Positions 7,807-17,190 of a DNA stretch of 36,528 nt are shown here, piece by piece. The first letter of the stretch is position 1. Each line of letters begins with the position of its first letter. The position numbers and the translations under genes were made by a program. Origin of the DNA: Parcubacteria group bacterium GW2011_GWC1_36_108 (lineage in GTDB: Bacteria; Patescibacteriota; Minisyncoccia; Moranbacterales; GWC2-37-73); contig LBRD01000003.1 of assembly GCA_000991245.1 (NCBI GenBank), positions 70,734-107,261 on the forward strand, written 5' to 3'. A model generated the notes under the pieces. It searched no databases and had not been told where the DNA came from. It saw only the letters and a program-made list of their open reading frames with translations.

Positions 7807-8634
7807 TTACTGTAAACGTTTTTTGCTGCGAATTTTCAATTCCTCGTTGAATTCTTTGATTGCTTCATCTAAAATCGGATGAAAATTTCTACTAATCCCC
7901 TTTTCTTTAACAATGATACTTGCTTCCAAAAGAGAATCTGGAGTTCCAGCATCAAGCCACTGCCCATCAAACAATGTAACTTCCAATTGTTTTTTCTTGA
8001 GATATGCTTTGTTAACATCTGTTATTTCAATTTCTCCGCGATCCGATGGCTTCATATTTTTGGCAATCTGAACGCAATTGTTGTCATATAAATAAAGTCC
8101 GGTCACGGCATAGTCACTAATCCATTCAACTGGTTTTTCTACGATTTCAACAGCTTTGTTGTTCTTGTTAAATTTCACAACACCAAATCTTTCTGGGTCT
8201 GATACTTTTTTGGCAAACACATGACCACCACTTCTAAATTCTTTTATTTGAGAAGCGAAATCATCTTCAAAGATGTTATCTCCCAAAATAAGAGCCACGT
8301 TGTCTTCTCCAATATGATTTTCGCCAAGCGTCAGTGCTTCAGCAAGTCCTCGCGGCGAGGACTGTACTTCAAATGTAATATGAATCCCATGTTTTTTCAA
8401 TAGCGATCCAAGTAGATTTAAAAATTGTCCAGAATGTTCTGGTGCCACAATAACCAAAATATCTTTAATGCCAGCTTTAATCAAAGTGTTAAGTGGATAA
8501 AAAATCATTTGCCTGTCATATACTGGCAAAAGTTGCTTGCTAGTTGTTGCTGTCATTGGAAAAAGCCTTGTCGCTGTTCCGCCAGCCAACACTATTCCTT
8601 TCATTTTGCGTTTTTTTACTTTTAAATCCCCCAT
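7807..8634 (-). CDS. rfbA: Glucose-1-phosphate thymidylyltransferase (start may be the internal MKGIVLAGG at about 8604)
   Basis: MKGIVLAGGTATRLFPMTATTSKQLLPVYDRQMIFYPL; ...GLYLYDN...DRGEIEITDVNKAYL. Confidence 0.93.
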   Translation of the reverse strand: MGDLKVKKRKMKGIVLAGGTATRLFPMTATTSKQLLPVYDRQMIFYPLNTLIKAGIKDILVIVAPEHSGQFLNLLGSLLKKHGIHITFEVQSSPRGLAEALTLGENHIGEDNVALILGDNIFEDDFASQIKEFRSGGHVFAKKVSDPERFGVVKFNKNNKAVEIVEKPVEWISDYAVTGLYLYDNNCVQIAKNMKPSDRGEIEITDVNKAYLKKKQLEVTLFDGQWLDAGTPDSLLEASIIVKEKGISRNFHPILDEAIKEFNEELKIRSKKRLQ

Positions 8635-8638
8635 AAAA

Positions 8639-8726
8639 TTAACTCATAACTTACAACCAACAACTTTCAACAAATATTCAAGAGGTGTTGGTAGTTGGTG
8701 GTTGTTAGTTGGTAGTTGATAGTTAT
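8639..8726. repeat. Spacer built of AAC-type words followed by GTT-type words (imperfect long hairpin)
   Basis: CAACCAACAACTTTCAACAA ... TTGGTAGTTGGTGGTTGTTAGTTGGTAGTTG. Confidence 0.6.
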
Positions 8727-9974
8727 TTAAACTTTTGGATATATTGGATAGCGTTTACAAAATTTCGTCACATCTTTTTTAATTTCAGCCAATGTTTTTT
8801 TATCATTATGCGCTGTAATGATAGCATCAATCCACTCAACAATCATTTTAATTTCCTTTTCTTTCATTCCACGCGACGTGATTGCTTGCACGCCAACTCG
8901 AATTCCACTTGGATCCATCGGGCTTCTTGGGTCATCTGGAATCATATTTTTATTGACTGTAATTCCGGCTTCATCAAGAGCATGCTCCGCTTCTTTCCCT
9001 GTAACTTCTTTGCTACCCATCACGTCAACAAGCACCATATGATAATCTGTGCCGCCAAACATAATTTTGTATCCACGTTTTGTTAGTTCTTTTTCTAAAA
9101 CTTTGGCGTTTTTGATCACTTGTTTGGCATACACTTTAAACGCAGGTTTGAGCGCTTCTCCAAAAGCCACAGCTTTGGCTGCAATGTTGTTCATATGCGG
9201 TCCACCTTGAAATCCAGGGAAAGCAGATTTATCGATTGCTTTGGCAAATTCAACTTTGCACATAATCATTCCTCCACGTGGACCACGCAGGGTCTTGTGT
9301 GTGGTGGTGGTCACAATGTCAAAAAATGGCACAGGATTATCAATTGCTTTTCCTGCAACAAGTCCCGCAATGTGCGCAATATCAAACATAGAAATTGCGC
9401 CAACTTTTTTTGCAATTGCCGCAAATTTTTTGTAATCAACCTGCCTTGTATATGCGGAAAACCCAGCTAGAATTAATTTTGGCTTATGCTTGATGGCCAT
9501 TTTTTCTAATTCTTTGTAATCAATCAGTCCATCCTTGCCTGTTTTATATCCAATAAAATTATATATTTGTGCAGAAAGTGTCAGAGGGTGTCCGTGTGTC
9601 AAATGTCCACCGTGAGAAAGATCCATCCCAAGCACAGTGTCTCCCGGTTTTAAAATTGCGTTATATGCAATCATATTGGCAGGTGCGCCTGAGTGAGGTT
9701 GGACGTTCACGTGCTCAGCGCCAAAAAGTTTTTTTGCACGCTCAATGGCTAATGTTTCAATAACATCAGTATATTGTTGCCCGCCATAATATCGCTTGCC
9801 TGGGTATCCTTCCGAATATTTGTTCGTAAAAACAGAGCCCAGTGCTTCAAGCACAGCTTTGGAAACATAATTTTCAGACGCAATCAATTCCATTCCCTCC
9901 TGCTGGCGCTTCATTTCGCCATTGATAGCATCAAAAACTTGCTTGTCTTGTTTTTTTATTATTTCAAAAGCCAT
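8727..9974 (-). CDS. glyA: Serine hydroxymethyltransferase
   Basis: EGMELIASENYVSKAVLEALGSVFTNKYSEGYPGKRYYGG; TTTTHKTLRGPRGGMI. Confidence 0.98.
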   Translation of the reverse strand: MAFEIIKKQDKQVFDAINGEMKRQQEGMELIASENYVSKAVLEALGSVFTNKYSEGYPGKRYYGGQQYTDVIETLAIERAKKLFGAEHVNVQPHSGAPANMIAYNAILKPGDTVLGMDLSHGGHLTHGHPLTLSAQIYNFIGYKTGKDGLIDYKELEKMAIKHKPKLILAGFSAYTRQVDYKKFAAIAKKVGAISMFDIAHIAGLVAGKAIDNPVPFFDIVTTTTHKTLRGPRGGMIMCKVEFAKAIDKSAFPGFQGGPHMNNIAAKAVAFGEALKPAFKVYAKQVIKNAKVLEKELTKRGYKIMFGGTDYHMVLVDVMGSKEVTGKEAEHALDEAGITVNKNMIPDDPRSPMDPSGIRVGVQAITSRGMKEKEIKMIVEWIDAIITAHNDKKTLAEIKKDVTKFCKRYPIYPKV

Positions 9975-9977
9975 ATC

Positions 9978-10106
9978 TGTTAATTTTCAATGATCAGTTT
10001 TCAATTTTCATTGAATTTTCAATGTTTAAATGTTTGAAAATTTGGTCATTGGTTATTAATTGAAAATTGTGAATTGTAAATTGAAAATTTGAAAAATTAA
10101 AAATGT
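9978..10106. repeat. Spacer of TTTTCAAT words followed by ATTGAAAA words (imperfect long hairpin)
   Basis: Direct reading of the intergenic region upstream of glyA. Confidence 0.6.
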
Positions 10107-10107
10107 T

Positions 10108-11037
10108 TTATTTTTTATTTTTTAGGTATTCTCGCAGTGCCAATTTGTAACTTCGCAGTGGATTTAATTTCGTGTTAATCAATGTTGAAACATATGGCCG
10201 AGCAGCAGGCCTGGGAAACTCATCTGAGCTCACAGGAACCACTTTAGTCTTAATCTTAGCCATCTTATATAATTCTACAACTGCTTCGTACCAAGTGCAA
10301 GGACCCTCATTGGTCACATGATAAATTCCAAAAGGTTTTTCAGCTTCAATAATCTCCTTGGTTTTTTTCGCCAAGTCTGGTGCGTATGTAAAAAGACTTG
10401 TTTCTTCATCTACTACTTTAACCTCTTTATTTTTTTTACCAGCTTCCAACATCACATCAAAAAAACTCTTTTTGGCGGTTTTTGAAGTTGCAGGTTTTCC
10501 AAAAAGTTTTGAGAGGCGGATGATATAATATTTTTCACCATTTTTCTCAACTGCATCTTCGCCCATCAATTTTGATTTTCCATAGTTTTGAATTGGCTGT
10601 GCGATTGCATTTTCATCAAATCCAACTTGAGGTGCAAAATTTTCATGAAGCGAACATGATCCACATGAACCACTGCAACCGCTTGGCTCTGGAATATCAG
10701 GATAACCAGAAAAAACATAGTCCGTAGAATATTGCACAAGTATCGCATCCAATTTTTTAGCAACTTTTGCAAGATATCCAGGAGCTTTGCCGTTTAGCAT
10801 TTTTGCCTTGGCAAACTCAGCCTTGTCTTTTTCACAAGCATCTACTGCGTTATATGCTGCAGCGTTCAAGATTATATTTGGCGAGAGTTTAGAAATTTTT
10901 TCTTTTACTTGATTTTCATCAGTGATGTCAATCTGAGCAAAATCCCAAGCCGTTACCTTGTAATCACTGTCTTTTTTAAAAACCTCAACCAACTCTTGTC
11001 CAAGCATTCCCTTGGCGCCTATTATTAAAACTTTCAT
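10108..11037 (-). CDS. rfbD: dTDP-4-dehydrorhamnose reductase with Cys-rich insertion
   Basis: MKVLIIGAKGMLGQELVEVF ... LNAAAYNAVDACE ... STDYVFSG ... YGKSKLMGE; insert GCSGSCGSCSLHENF. Confidence 0.9.
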   Translation of the reverse strand: MKVLIIGAKGMLGQELVEVFKKDSDYKVTAWDFAQIDITDENQVKEKISKLSPNIILNAAAYNAVDACEKDKAEFAKAKMLNGKAPGYLAKVAKKLDAILVQYSTDYVFSGYPDIPEPSGCSGSCGSCSLHENFAPQVGFDENAIAQPIQNYGKSKLMGEDAVEKNGEKYYIIRLSKLFGKPATSKTAKKSFFDVMLEAGKKNKEVKVVDEETSLFTYAPDLAKKTKEIIEAEKPFGIYHVTNEGPCTWYEAVVELYKMAKIKTKVVPVSSDEFPRPAARPYVSTLINTKLNPLRSYKLALREYLKNKK

Positions 11038-11105
11038 AAAGTTATAAAGTTCATAAAGTTATAAAGTTCATAAAGTCTAGCGGAACCTATAACTCTTGAA
11101 ATATG

Positions 11106-11789
11106 TTATGTGTTTATTATTTTCTCTATATACTCCTTTGCTCTTAGCTGTTGCTCAAAGGAATTCTCCAGTTCTAAGCTGATATAGTATGGCAAATATT
11201 GCCGATATTGTCCAATATAATCAAGTTCCTTAAGATTTTTCATGTAATGACGATCAAATCCAATAAAATAATTTTTTATATTAAATAAATTTTTATTGAC
11301 CCCAGATATATGACAACATCCTACGGTATATTTTTTTAATGTATCTATAATTTGAGCATATTCTGACCTTCTGCGGATTCTGGATGATTCAAGATGTGAA
11401 ACATCAAAACAGATTCCCGCACAGCTCTCAATAACCTCAATGGGAAGTATGCAAAAATGATTTTCAACGTATATTTTTGATAAATATTGTCGATATGTCA
11501 GCACTGAAACATGTTTAATGTGTACATTATATAATTGAGTCTTATATTTATTTTCAAAAAGATCCAACTCCCATTGTTCCATATCATCCCTTAGATGCAC
11601 GTGAGGAATTTCTAAATCCTCGATTTGTTCAAGCAACTCGTACAACTCTTTGCGCTGCTCAACTCTTAGAAATGTCGGAAAAAGCGCAATCTTCTTGATT
11701 CCGAATTTTTTCATTTCCTCCACCTTTCCTCGCCAATCAGACTTGGGCGTGGTAGTAAGTCCTAGCAAAATTTCATGCTTGCTCCCCAT
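11106..11789 (-). CDS. TIM-barrel (xylose isomerase-like / sugar phosphate isomerase-epimerase-like) protein, translationally coupled to rfbB
   Basis: 227-aa ORF; ...GIKKIALFPTFL...IPHVHLRDDM...CAGICFDVSHLESSR...CHISGVN; TAATG overlap with the rfbB stop. Confidence 0.5.
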   Translation of the reverse strand: MGSKHEILLGLTTTPKSDWRGKVEEMKKFGIKKIALFPTFLRVEQRKELYELLEQIEDLEIPHVHLRDDMEQWELDLFENKYKTQLYNVHIKHVSVLTYRQYLSKIYVENHFCILPIEVIESCAGICFDVSHLESSRIRRRSEYAQIIDTLKKYTVGCCHISGVNKNLFNIKNYFIGFDRHYMKNLKELDYIGQYRQYLPYYISLELENSFEQQLRAKEYIEKIINT

Positions 11790-12793
11790 TATTTTTTGTA
11801 TTGCTTTTGATAATATTTTTCATAATCTCCGCTTTTGATGTTTTTCCACCAAGACTCATTCGCTTGAAACCAAGCTACCGTTTTTTCGATACCCTGCTCA
11901 AAAGTTATCTGAGGCTCGAAGCCGAGTTCGTTTTTAATTTTATCAAAATTTATTGCATAACGCTTGTCGTGTCCTTTTCTATCTTCAACATATTCAATCC
12001 AACTTTCATCGCGACAAAGAAGTCCCAAAATAGTTTTAACAATTTCAATATTTGTTTTTTCTCCATTACCACCGACACAATAGGTTTCTCCAATCGTACC
12101 TTTGTGAATAATAGTATCAATTGCTCTGCAATGATCTTCAACGTGAAGCCAATCGCGAACTTGCAAGCCGTCACCATATACAGGAATTTTTTTACCTTCC
12201 ATTAAGTTTGTAATTACCAATGGAATTAATTTTTCTGGAAAATGATATGGGCCGTAATTATTGGAGCAATTTGAAATCGTGACTGGGAGATTATGAGTGT
12301 GAAAATATGCCCTCACTAAGTGATCTGAGCCTGCCTTGGAGGCGCTATATGGCGATCTGGGATCATAAGGCGTTACCTCTGAAAAAGGTGCGTCTTGAGG
12401 TCCTAGAGACCCAAAAACCTCATCTGTAGACACGTGGTGGAAGCGCAAATTCCCTGCCTTCTTGGCAGCTTCGAGCAAAGTGTGCGTTCCTATTACATTT
12501 GTACGTACAAACGCCGCTGAGTCCAAAATAGAGCGGTCTACGTGCGATTCTGCGGCAAAATGCACAATAATATCAACCTCCTTAGCCAATTTATCCACCA
12601 AATCGGCATCGCAAATATCCCCTTTCACAAACCTGTGACGAGGATTGCCTTCCAATTCCTTCAAATTTTCCAAATTTCCAGCGTAAGTCAGTGCATCCAA
12701 ATTAATAACTTCATAATCTGGATAAGTTTTTAAAATATAGTGAACAAAATTGCTGCCGATAAAACCGGCACCACCAGTAACTAATAGTTTCAT
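11789..12793 (-). CDS. rfbB: dTDP-glucose 4,6-dehydratase
   Basis: MKLLVTGGAGFIGSNFVHYILKTYPDYEVINLDALTYAGNLENL; YSASKAGSDHLVRAY. Confidence 0.97.
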   Translation of the reverse strand: MKLLVTGGAGFIGSNFVHYILKTYPDYEVINLDALTYAGNLENLKELEGNPRHRFVKGDICDADLVDKLAKEVDIIVHFAAESHVDRSILDSAAFVRTNVIGTHTLLEAAKKAGNLRFHHVSTDEVFGSLGPQDAPFSEVTPYDPRSPYSASKAGSDHLVRAYFHTHNLPVTISNCSNNYGPYHFPEKLIPLVITNLMEGKKIPVYGDGLQVRDWLHVEDHCRAIDTIIHKGTIGETYCVGGNGEKTNIEIVKTILGLLCRDESWIEYVEDRKGHDKRYAINFDKIKNELGFEPQITFEQGIEKTVAWFQANESWWKNIKSGDYEKYYQKQYKK

Positions 12794-12870
12794 GAATCAT
12801 GTAACATGTAACATGTAACAAAAATTCTAAATGCATTTTGTTATATGCTATATGTTTTATGTTATATGAC
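12794..12870. repeat. Spacer of GTAACATGTAACATG words followed by ATGTTATATG words
   Basis: Direct reading. Confidence 0.55.
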
Positions 12871-13416
12871 TTAAAATGGTGAATTAAATTCTGAGAACTT
12901 TTGTGCTTTTGCATCCTTGTCTGACAAAATCGGATTTTCTATCGGCCAAAATATTTTTAAATCTGGATCGTTCCACGCAATTGCACCTTCAGCAGAAGGC
13001 GTGTATTCATTATCGCACTTATATTGAAATTCAGTATCGTCAACTAATGTGCAAAATCCATGAGCAAAACCTTTTGGCACAAAAAGCATATAAAAATTAT
13101 TATCCGTAAGCTCAAAGCCTTCCCATTGTCCAAAAGTTTTTGAATCTTTACGCAAATCCACGATTACATCATAAACAGCGCCCTTGGTTACACGCACCAA
13201 TTTAGCCTGAGTGTAAGGCGGGAGTTGAAAATGAAGACCGCGCAAAACACCTTTGGTAACTGATTTAGAATGACAATCTAACACAAAATCAGCTTCAATT
13301 CCAAGATCTTTTAATCTTTTCTTTGAATATGATTCCATAAAAAATCCCCTTTCATCATCAAAAACTTTTGGCTTTATCAAATAAGCCCCTTCAAATTTTG
13401 TTTTTTCAATTTCCAT
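12871..13416 (-). CDS. rfbC: dTDP-4-dehydrorhamnose 3,5-epimerase
   Basis: EGAYLIKPKVFDDERGFFMESYSKKRLKDLG...VLRGLHFQLPPYTQAKLVRVTKGAVYDVIVDLR. Confidence 0.97.
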   Translation of the reverse strand: MEIEKTKFEGAYLIKPKVFDDERGFFMESYSKKRLKDLGIEADFVLDCHSKSVTKGVLRGLHFQLPPYTQAKLVRVTKGAVYDVIVDLRKDSKTFGQWEGFELTDNNFYMLFVPKGFAHGFCTLVDDTEFQYKCDNEYTPSAEGAIAWNDPDLKIFWPIENPILSDKDAKAQKFSEFNSPF

Positions 13417-13435
13417 AAGATAAGATTATCCCCTT

Positions 13436-13555
13436 GTCATTCCTGCGGAGGCAGGAATCCAGGATGTTGCAATACGATTATAAATATTATTATAGATATT
13501 ATTAGGATAACTGTTATGTGCTAAATCCTGGATTCCGGATCAAGTCCGGAATGAC
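13436..13555. repeat. Composite palindromic element: ATTCCT-N8-AGGAAT + CCAGGAT ... ATCCTGG + ATTCC-N11-GGAAT
   Basis: GTCATTCCTGCGGAGGCAGGAATCCAGGAT ... ATCCTGGATTCCGGATCAAGTCCGGAATGAC. Confidence 0.8.
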
Positions 13556-13591
13556 ATAGACTTTTAGCCTCTTAATCATAATATATTTTAA

Positions 13592-13635
13592 AGAAAAGAA
13601 AAAGGGCAGCCATTTGGCAACCCTTTTTCTTTTCT
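13592..13635. terminator. Intrinsic terminator AGAAAAGAAAAAGGG...CCCTTTTTCTTTTCT
   Basis: 15-bp arms with inner GCC/GGC; just after the DUF4012 stop. Confidence 0.85.
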
Positions 13636-13644
13636 GCTTGTAAA

Positions 13645-15012
13645 CTATTTTAAGTCACTAAGAACTAGGTCGCTATTCATAACCTTGGAAAATTCCTCTG
13701 TTGTTCCATCCTCCCTTATAAGATGAAAAACTATTGGCACATCATTGAGTCCTGCTTGTTTTTGAATCTTTAAATTATAATCATTCTTTAACTCTTGCGG
13801 CAAATTGTAATTTATTTCTACAGTCTTAGATGTTCCAATTGGCACTCGCACGATTGCTCCAAAATATTTCTTGCCAAATTCAGCGCCAAATCGTGTATCA
13901 TCAAAATTTTTCTGATCAATCAGCTGGGAATTTTCTGGAATGTATACTCGCAAATAATCACGATAATCTCGCGTCATCCAATCTTTCTGAGTAGCGGTAT
14001 GATTGTAAGTTATTTTCAAATACGCAACTGGGATTTCCTTGGAAAGATCAACTGTATGATCAATCGATCGTTTAACATAGTAATCACTCTTAAAAGCGCC
14101 GACATTAGCATCCACGATCATTAAATAATCCTTATCCCAATTTTGATCCATTACTCCTGCCCAATTAGCATTCTCAACTTCATTTTGTAACTTTTTATCC
14201 TTAAAGTTAAGTTGGATGTCTTTTTTATTCAAATCTTCCAAGAGAATTTTTCCAAGTTCAATTTTTTGTGAAACAGAAAAAGCAAAAACCCTATTTTCAA
14301 TTTCTTTAGCAAAATCAGCCATTACTAACTTTCTTTCGCCACGATCAATCCCCTGCTCCTCGAAAGCTTTTTCCACTTGATATTCCAATGACAAAATTGC
14401 ATTGTCACTATTATACGTTCCGGGATATCCTTCGATGGATATCGGACCTGTTATTTTCAAAATGGAAGATAAGACATTTGCAGTAATCCCAATCACACCA
14501 TCAAAATCTTCTTCTCCTCCACCCAGTTGATAAAATTCTTCAGCCTTTTTGGCGTTTATTGCAAAATCAGGAGAAAAATTGGAGTCGCGCAATTTCCAAA
14601 AATCAGCCACTCCCGTTTCTTCAAGTGGATATGGTGGAGTTATTATGTTGGGAATTTTTGCATCGAAATTAGAAAGGTCGTGCGTTTCCAAAGAAATAAT
14701 TTTTCCATTTTTCAATTTCACAATCCCAAATGCGCCGATAAAACCACCACCTGGGCGTATCTCCATATTGTTTTGAAACAGCACTAGCAATTTTTTTTCT
14801 TTGTCATCACTTTTAAGCAAAAAATCTCCAACTTTCGTCAGAGCCTGGTATTCTTTTTTTTGGGAATCATTTATTGGCAAAAAAGACAAAACATTTTCCA
14901 CGCTCGAAGCCACTCCCCTGTTTTGAGTATTCCAATAAAAAAACCAACCTAGCAAAAAAAGACCGGAGACACTCCAGAAAATAACCCAGAATTTTAAGGA
15001 GTATTTCTTCAT
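13645..15012 (-). CDS. DUF4012 family membrane-anchored protein
   Basis: LLKSDDKEKKLLVLFQNNMEIRPGGGFIGAFGIVKLKNGKI...; start likely MKKYSLKFW at 15012 rather than the longer ORF. Confidence 0.85.
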   Translation of the reverse strand: MKKYSLKFWVIFWSVSGLFLLGWFFYWNTQNRGVASSVENVLSFLPINDSQKKEYQALTKVGDFLLKSDDKEKKLLVLFQNNMEIRPGGGFIGAFGIVKLKNGKIISLETHDLSNFDAKIPNIITPPYPLEETGVADFWKLRDSNFSPDFAINAKKAEEFYQLGGGEEDFDGVIGITANVLSSILKITGPISIEGYPGTYNSDNAILSLEYQVEKAFEEQGIDRGERKLVMADFAKEIENRVFAFSVSQKIELGKILLEDLNKKDIQLNFKDKKLQNEVENANWAGVMDQNWDKDYLMIVDANVGAFKSDYYVKRSIDHTVDLSKEIPVAYLKITYNHTATQKDWMTRDYRDYLRVYIPENSQLIDQKNFDDTRFGAEFGKKYFGAIVRVPIGTSKTVEINYNLPQELKNDYNLKIQKQAGLNDVPIVFHLIREDGTTEEFSKVMNSDLVLSDLK

Positions 15013-15014
15013 AA

Positions 15015-15125
15015 AAATATAATACGAATTTGCGAATGAATGCGTATGATACAAATATGCAAATTAATTCGAATACAAATATTCGCATATTCGCGTATTA
15101 GCATAAAATTTGCGTCATTCGTATT
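15015..15125. repeat. AT-rich palindromic spacer (AATACGAATTTGCGAATGA ... TTTGCGTCATTCGTATT)
   Basis: Direct reading; related to 5108-5215. Confidence 0.65.
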
Positions 15126-15126
15126 T

Positions 15127-16200
15127 CTAGATTTTTCCTTTCAAAAGTTCGTTCAAGCGTTTTTTCAACTCTTCGGGAGTTGGTTCTCTCGTTTCGCTGG
15201 AAATCGAATCCTGTTCACTTTCTACTGATTGTGATGGTGCAGATTCTAATTCTATTGGCGCTTCATTTTGAATAAAGAATGAATCGTCAGCAATTGGAAG
15301 ATTGGCTGGCGCACTAGCTTCAACTTTGTGAGCAATTGGCATTTCAGGAAAATTAGGATATTTGTCCGGCTCAAGACTCTTGGTAATTTTTTTCATTTCT
15401 TGAAATTTTTTCTCATATTCCAAATTTCCAAACTCTTCTTTTTGTTCTTGTTCAAAATCAAATGTTTGCTCAGCTTGCTGGTTTTTATAAAGATTATTAA
15501 GCATTTCCAATTCTTCTTCAACGGGAATGTTTGGATTTTTTTTGAATTCAAAAAATGAACCCATTTTCAAAAACTCAGGTTTTTTGATTGAAAACTTTTT
15601 ACTTTCAAAAAGCAAATATTGCAAAAGCCCAGAAATTGAGAAGCCAGCAATAATACTGAATATAAAAAGCCAAAACCAATTTGAAATATAAACCCTAGTA
15701 ATCGGACCATCAACAATTCGTAAATCAACATCTTTCTTTATATTATAATAAAAAGCTGAAGTATCGAAAAGAGTGCGGGCAGTCTTGATTGCAAGTTGCT
15801 CAGAATCAGCTTTATGAGAGGTTGTGATTGCAATCTTAACAACAGAAGCATCAAAACCGGCTCGCTTTACTGTTAGCATTTCATTCCACTTATCTTTTCT
15901 TTTTTGCGGAGAAAGTCCTTTAGTAACATCTCGCATATCAGAATTGTTTTTTAGCATCCTTTCATAAAAAGCCAATGTTTTTGGAAGCTCTGAAATATTA
16001 CTAACAATCTGAGACTGCTGTTTGGCAGCAACCTGTGATTTGGCGCTTACTAAAATTGAAATTTCACTTTGATATGTTTTAAACAAATCAATCAAAAGCA
16101 AGAAAAAAACAGCGGAAAAGATTATTCCCACCACAACCACTCGCGATGACAAACCCACGCGATTGACTAATTTTTTTTCAATAAGTTTTTCCATTTCCAT
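15127..16200 (-). CDS. Wzz-like polysaccharide chain-length/co-polymerase protein
   Basis: Two TM helices flanking an extracytoplasmic region (VVVVGIIFSAVFFLLLIDLFKTYQSEISILVSAKS ... RVYISNWFWLFIFSIIAGF), in a sugar-nucleotide locus. Confidence 0.6.
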   Translation of the reverse strand: MEMEKLIEKKLVNRVGLSSRVVVVGIIFSAVFFLLLIDLFKTYQSEISILVSAKSQVAAKQQSQIVSNISELPKTLAFYERMLKNNSDMRDVTKGLSPQKRKDKWNEMLTVKRAGFDASVVKIAITTSHKADSEQLAIKTARTLFDTSAFYYNIKKDVDLRIVDGPITRVYISNWFWLFIFSIIAGFSISGLLQYLLFESKKFSIKKPEFLKMGSFFEFKKNPNIPVEEELEMLNNLYKNQQAEQTFDFEQEQKEEFGNLEYEKKFQEMKKITKSLEPDKYPNFPEMPIAHKVEASAPANLPIADDSFFIQNEAPIELESAPSQSVESEQDSISSETREPTPEELKKRLNELLKGKI

Positions 16201-16838
16201 ATATTTTTTTCTAAAATTATTTCCTTTTCAACAACTGCCTTGTTATTTAATACTGCTTTTTTCTCCAAATATTTTTGTGCGCGTTTTTTGGATCGATCGC
16301 TCATCACAGAAACTTCTTCGCTGCGACTGAGCAAATATGCCAAGCGGTCACGAAGATTCAAAACTGATTTTGCTTTGAAGAAAAAACCATTACTACCGAC
16401 AACCTTAACGTTCTCTTTTGCATCACTTACCAGTGGAGCAAGTCCATATCCCATCGCTTCCATCAAAGTATCTTGCGACAAAACTATTTCAGAGGGCTGC
16501 ACATAAAGATACGCAGATGAAAACAGTTGTTTGATTGTACTTTTCTTTCGAGCACAAAAGAAAATTATATTATCCCTTCTCTCGCTAATCGTTTTTAAAT
16601 ATTTCACATAATCTTCATCATCAACCTCATCTCCATTTGCTGCAATTGCCAACTTGAAATTGTTTGGTGTTTTTGCTGTGTCCTCCAGTTGCTTGAAAGC
16701 CTCAATCAAATAATGAGCACCTTCGCGCTTTGTTAAACTTCCAACAAACAATAAATATCTCTTGCTACGTAATCCCAGTTCAGAGATGTTATGCTTAGAT
16801 TTTATGGATTTTTCTTTCATAAAAGCTTTCTCTTTCAA
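16167..16838 (-). CDS. GT4-type glycosyltransferase, C-terminal domain only (N-terminal half missing)
   Basis: RYLLFVGSLTKREGAHYLIEAFKQL ... YVQPSEIVLSQDTLMEAMGYGLAPLVSD; 223 aa. Confidence 0.65.
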   Translation of the reverse strand: MKEKAFMKEKSIKSKHNISELGLRSKRYLLFVGSLTKREGAHYLIEAFKQLEDTAKTPNNFKLAIAANGDEVDDEDYVKYLKTISERRDNIIFFCARKKSTIKQLFSSAYLYVQPSEIVLSQDTLMEAMGYGLAPLVSDAKENVKVVGSNGFFFKAKSVLNLRDRLAYLLSRSEEVSVMSDRSKKRAQKYLEKKAVLNNKAVVEKEIILEKNIWKWKNLLKKN

Positions 16839-16882
16839 TTTAGTGGACTTGTTAGTTTATCAAATATTGTATATTTTGTCAA

Positions 16883-16913
16883 CCTGCCCGCAATGCTACG
16901 CATAGCGGGCAGG
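16883..16913. repeat. GC-rich near-perfect palindrome CCTGCCCGC-aATGCtacGCATa-GCGGGCAGG
   Basis: Direct reading. Confidence 0.85.
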
Positions 16914-16952
16914 CGGGGCCATATTCGGCTACAGATAGCTTTTTTGACAAAC

Positions 16953-17190
16953 AAAAAGACCACATATTCATTAGAATAGTGGCCGACATTGCTTTATACA
17001 TTCACCTTTTCTCTGCCATCAGAGCGAAAGGGTTGTTTTTTAGTTCGGGTTTGAAACCGTTTACTGCTCACTGCATATCACAGTGTGTTACCTGTTGTCT
17101 TTGCATATCACAAAGTCCAACACTCAAAGTGATCTATCGAAGCACTTTGGTTATTATGCGCATATCGCGTCATAATATTAAAACTGGGTG
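16953..17190 (-). ncRNA. Candidate structured ncRNA (or structured 3' RNA): tandem hairpins with repeated loop, ending in intrinsic terminator
   Basis: Minus strand: CACTG-TGATATG-CAGTG, CTTTG-TGATATG-CAAAG, CG-CGATATG-CG, CAAAGTG...CACTTTG, CTCTG-ATGG-CAGAG, then GGCCAC...GTGGTC-TTTTTGTTT terminator (16958-16984). Confidence 0.45.
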
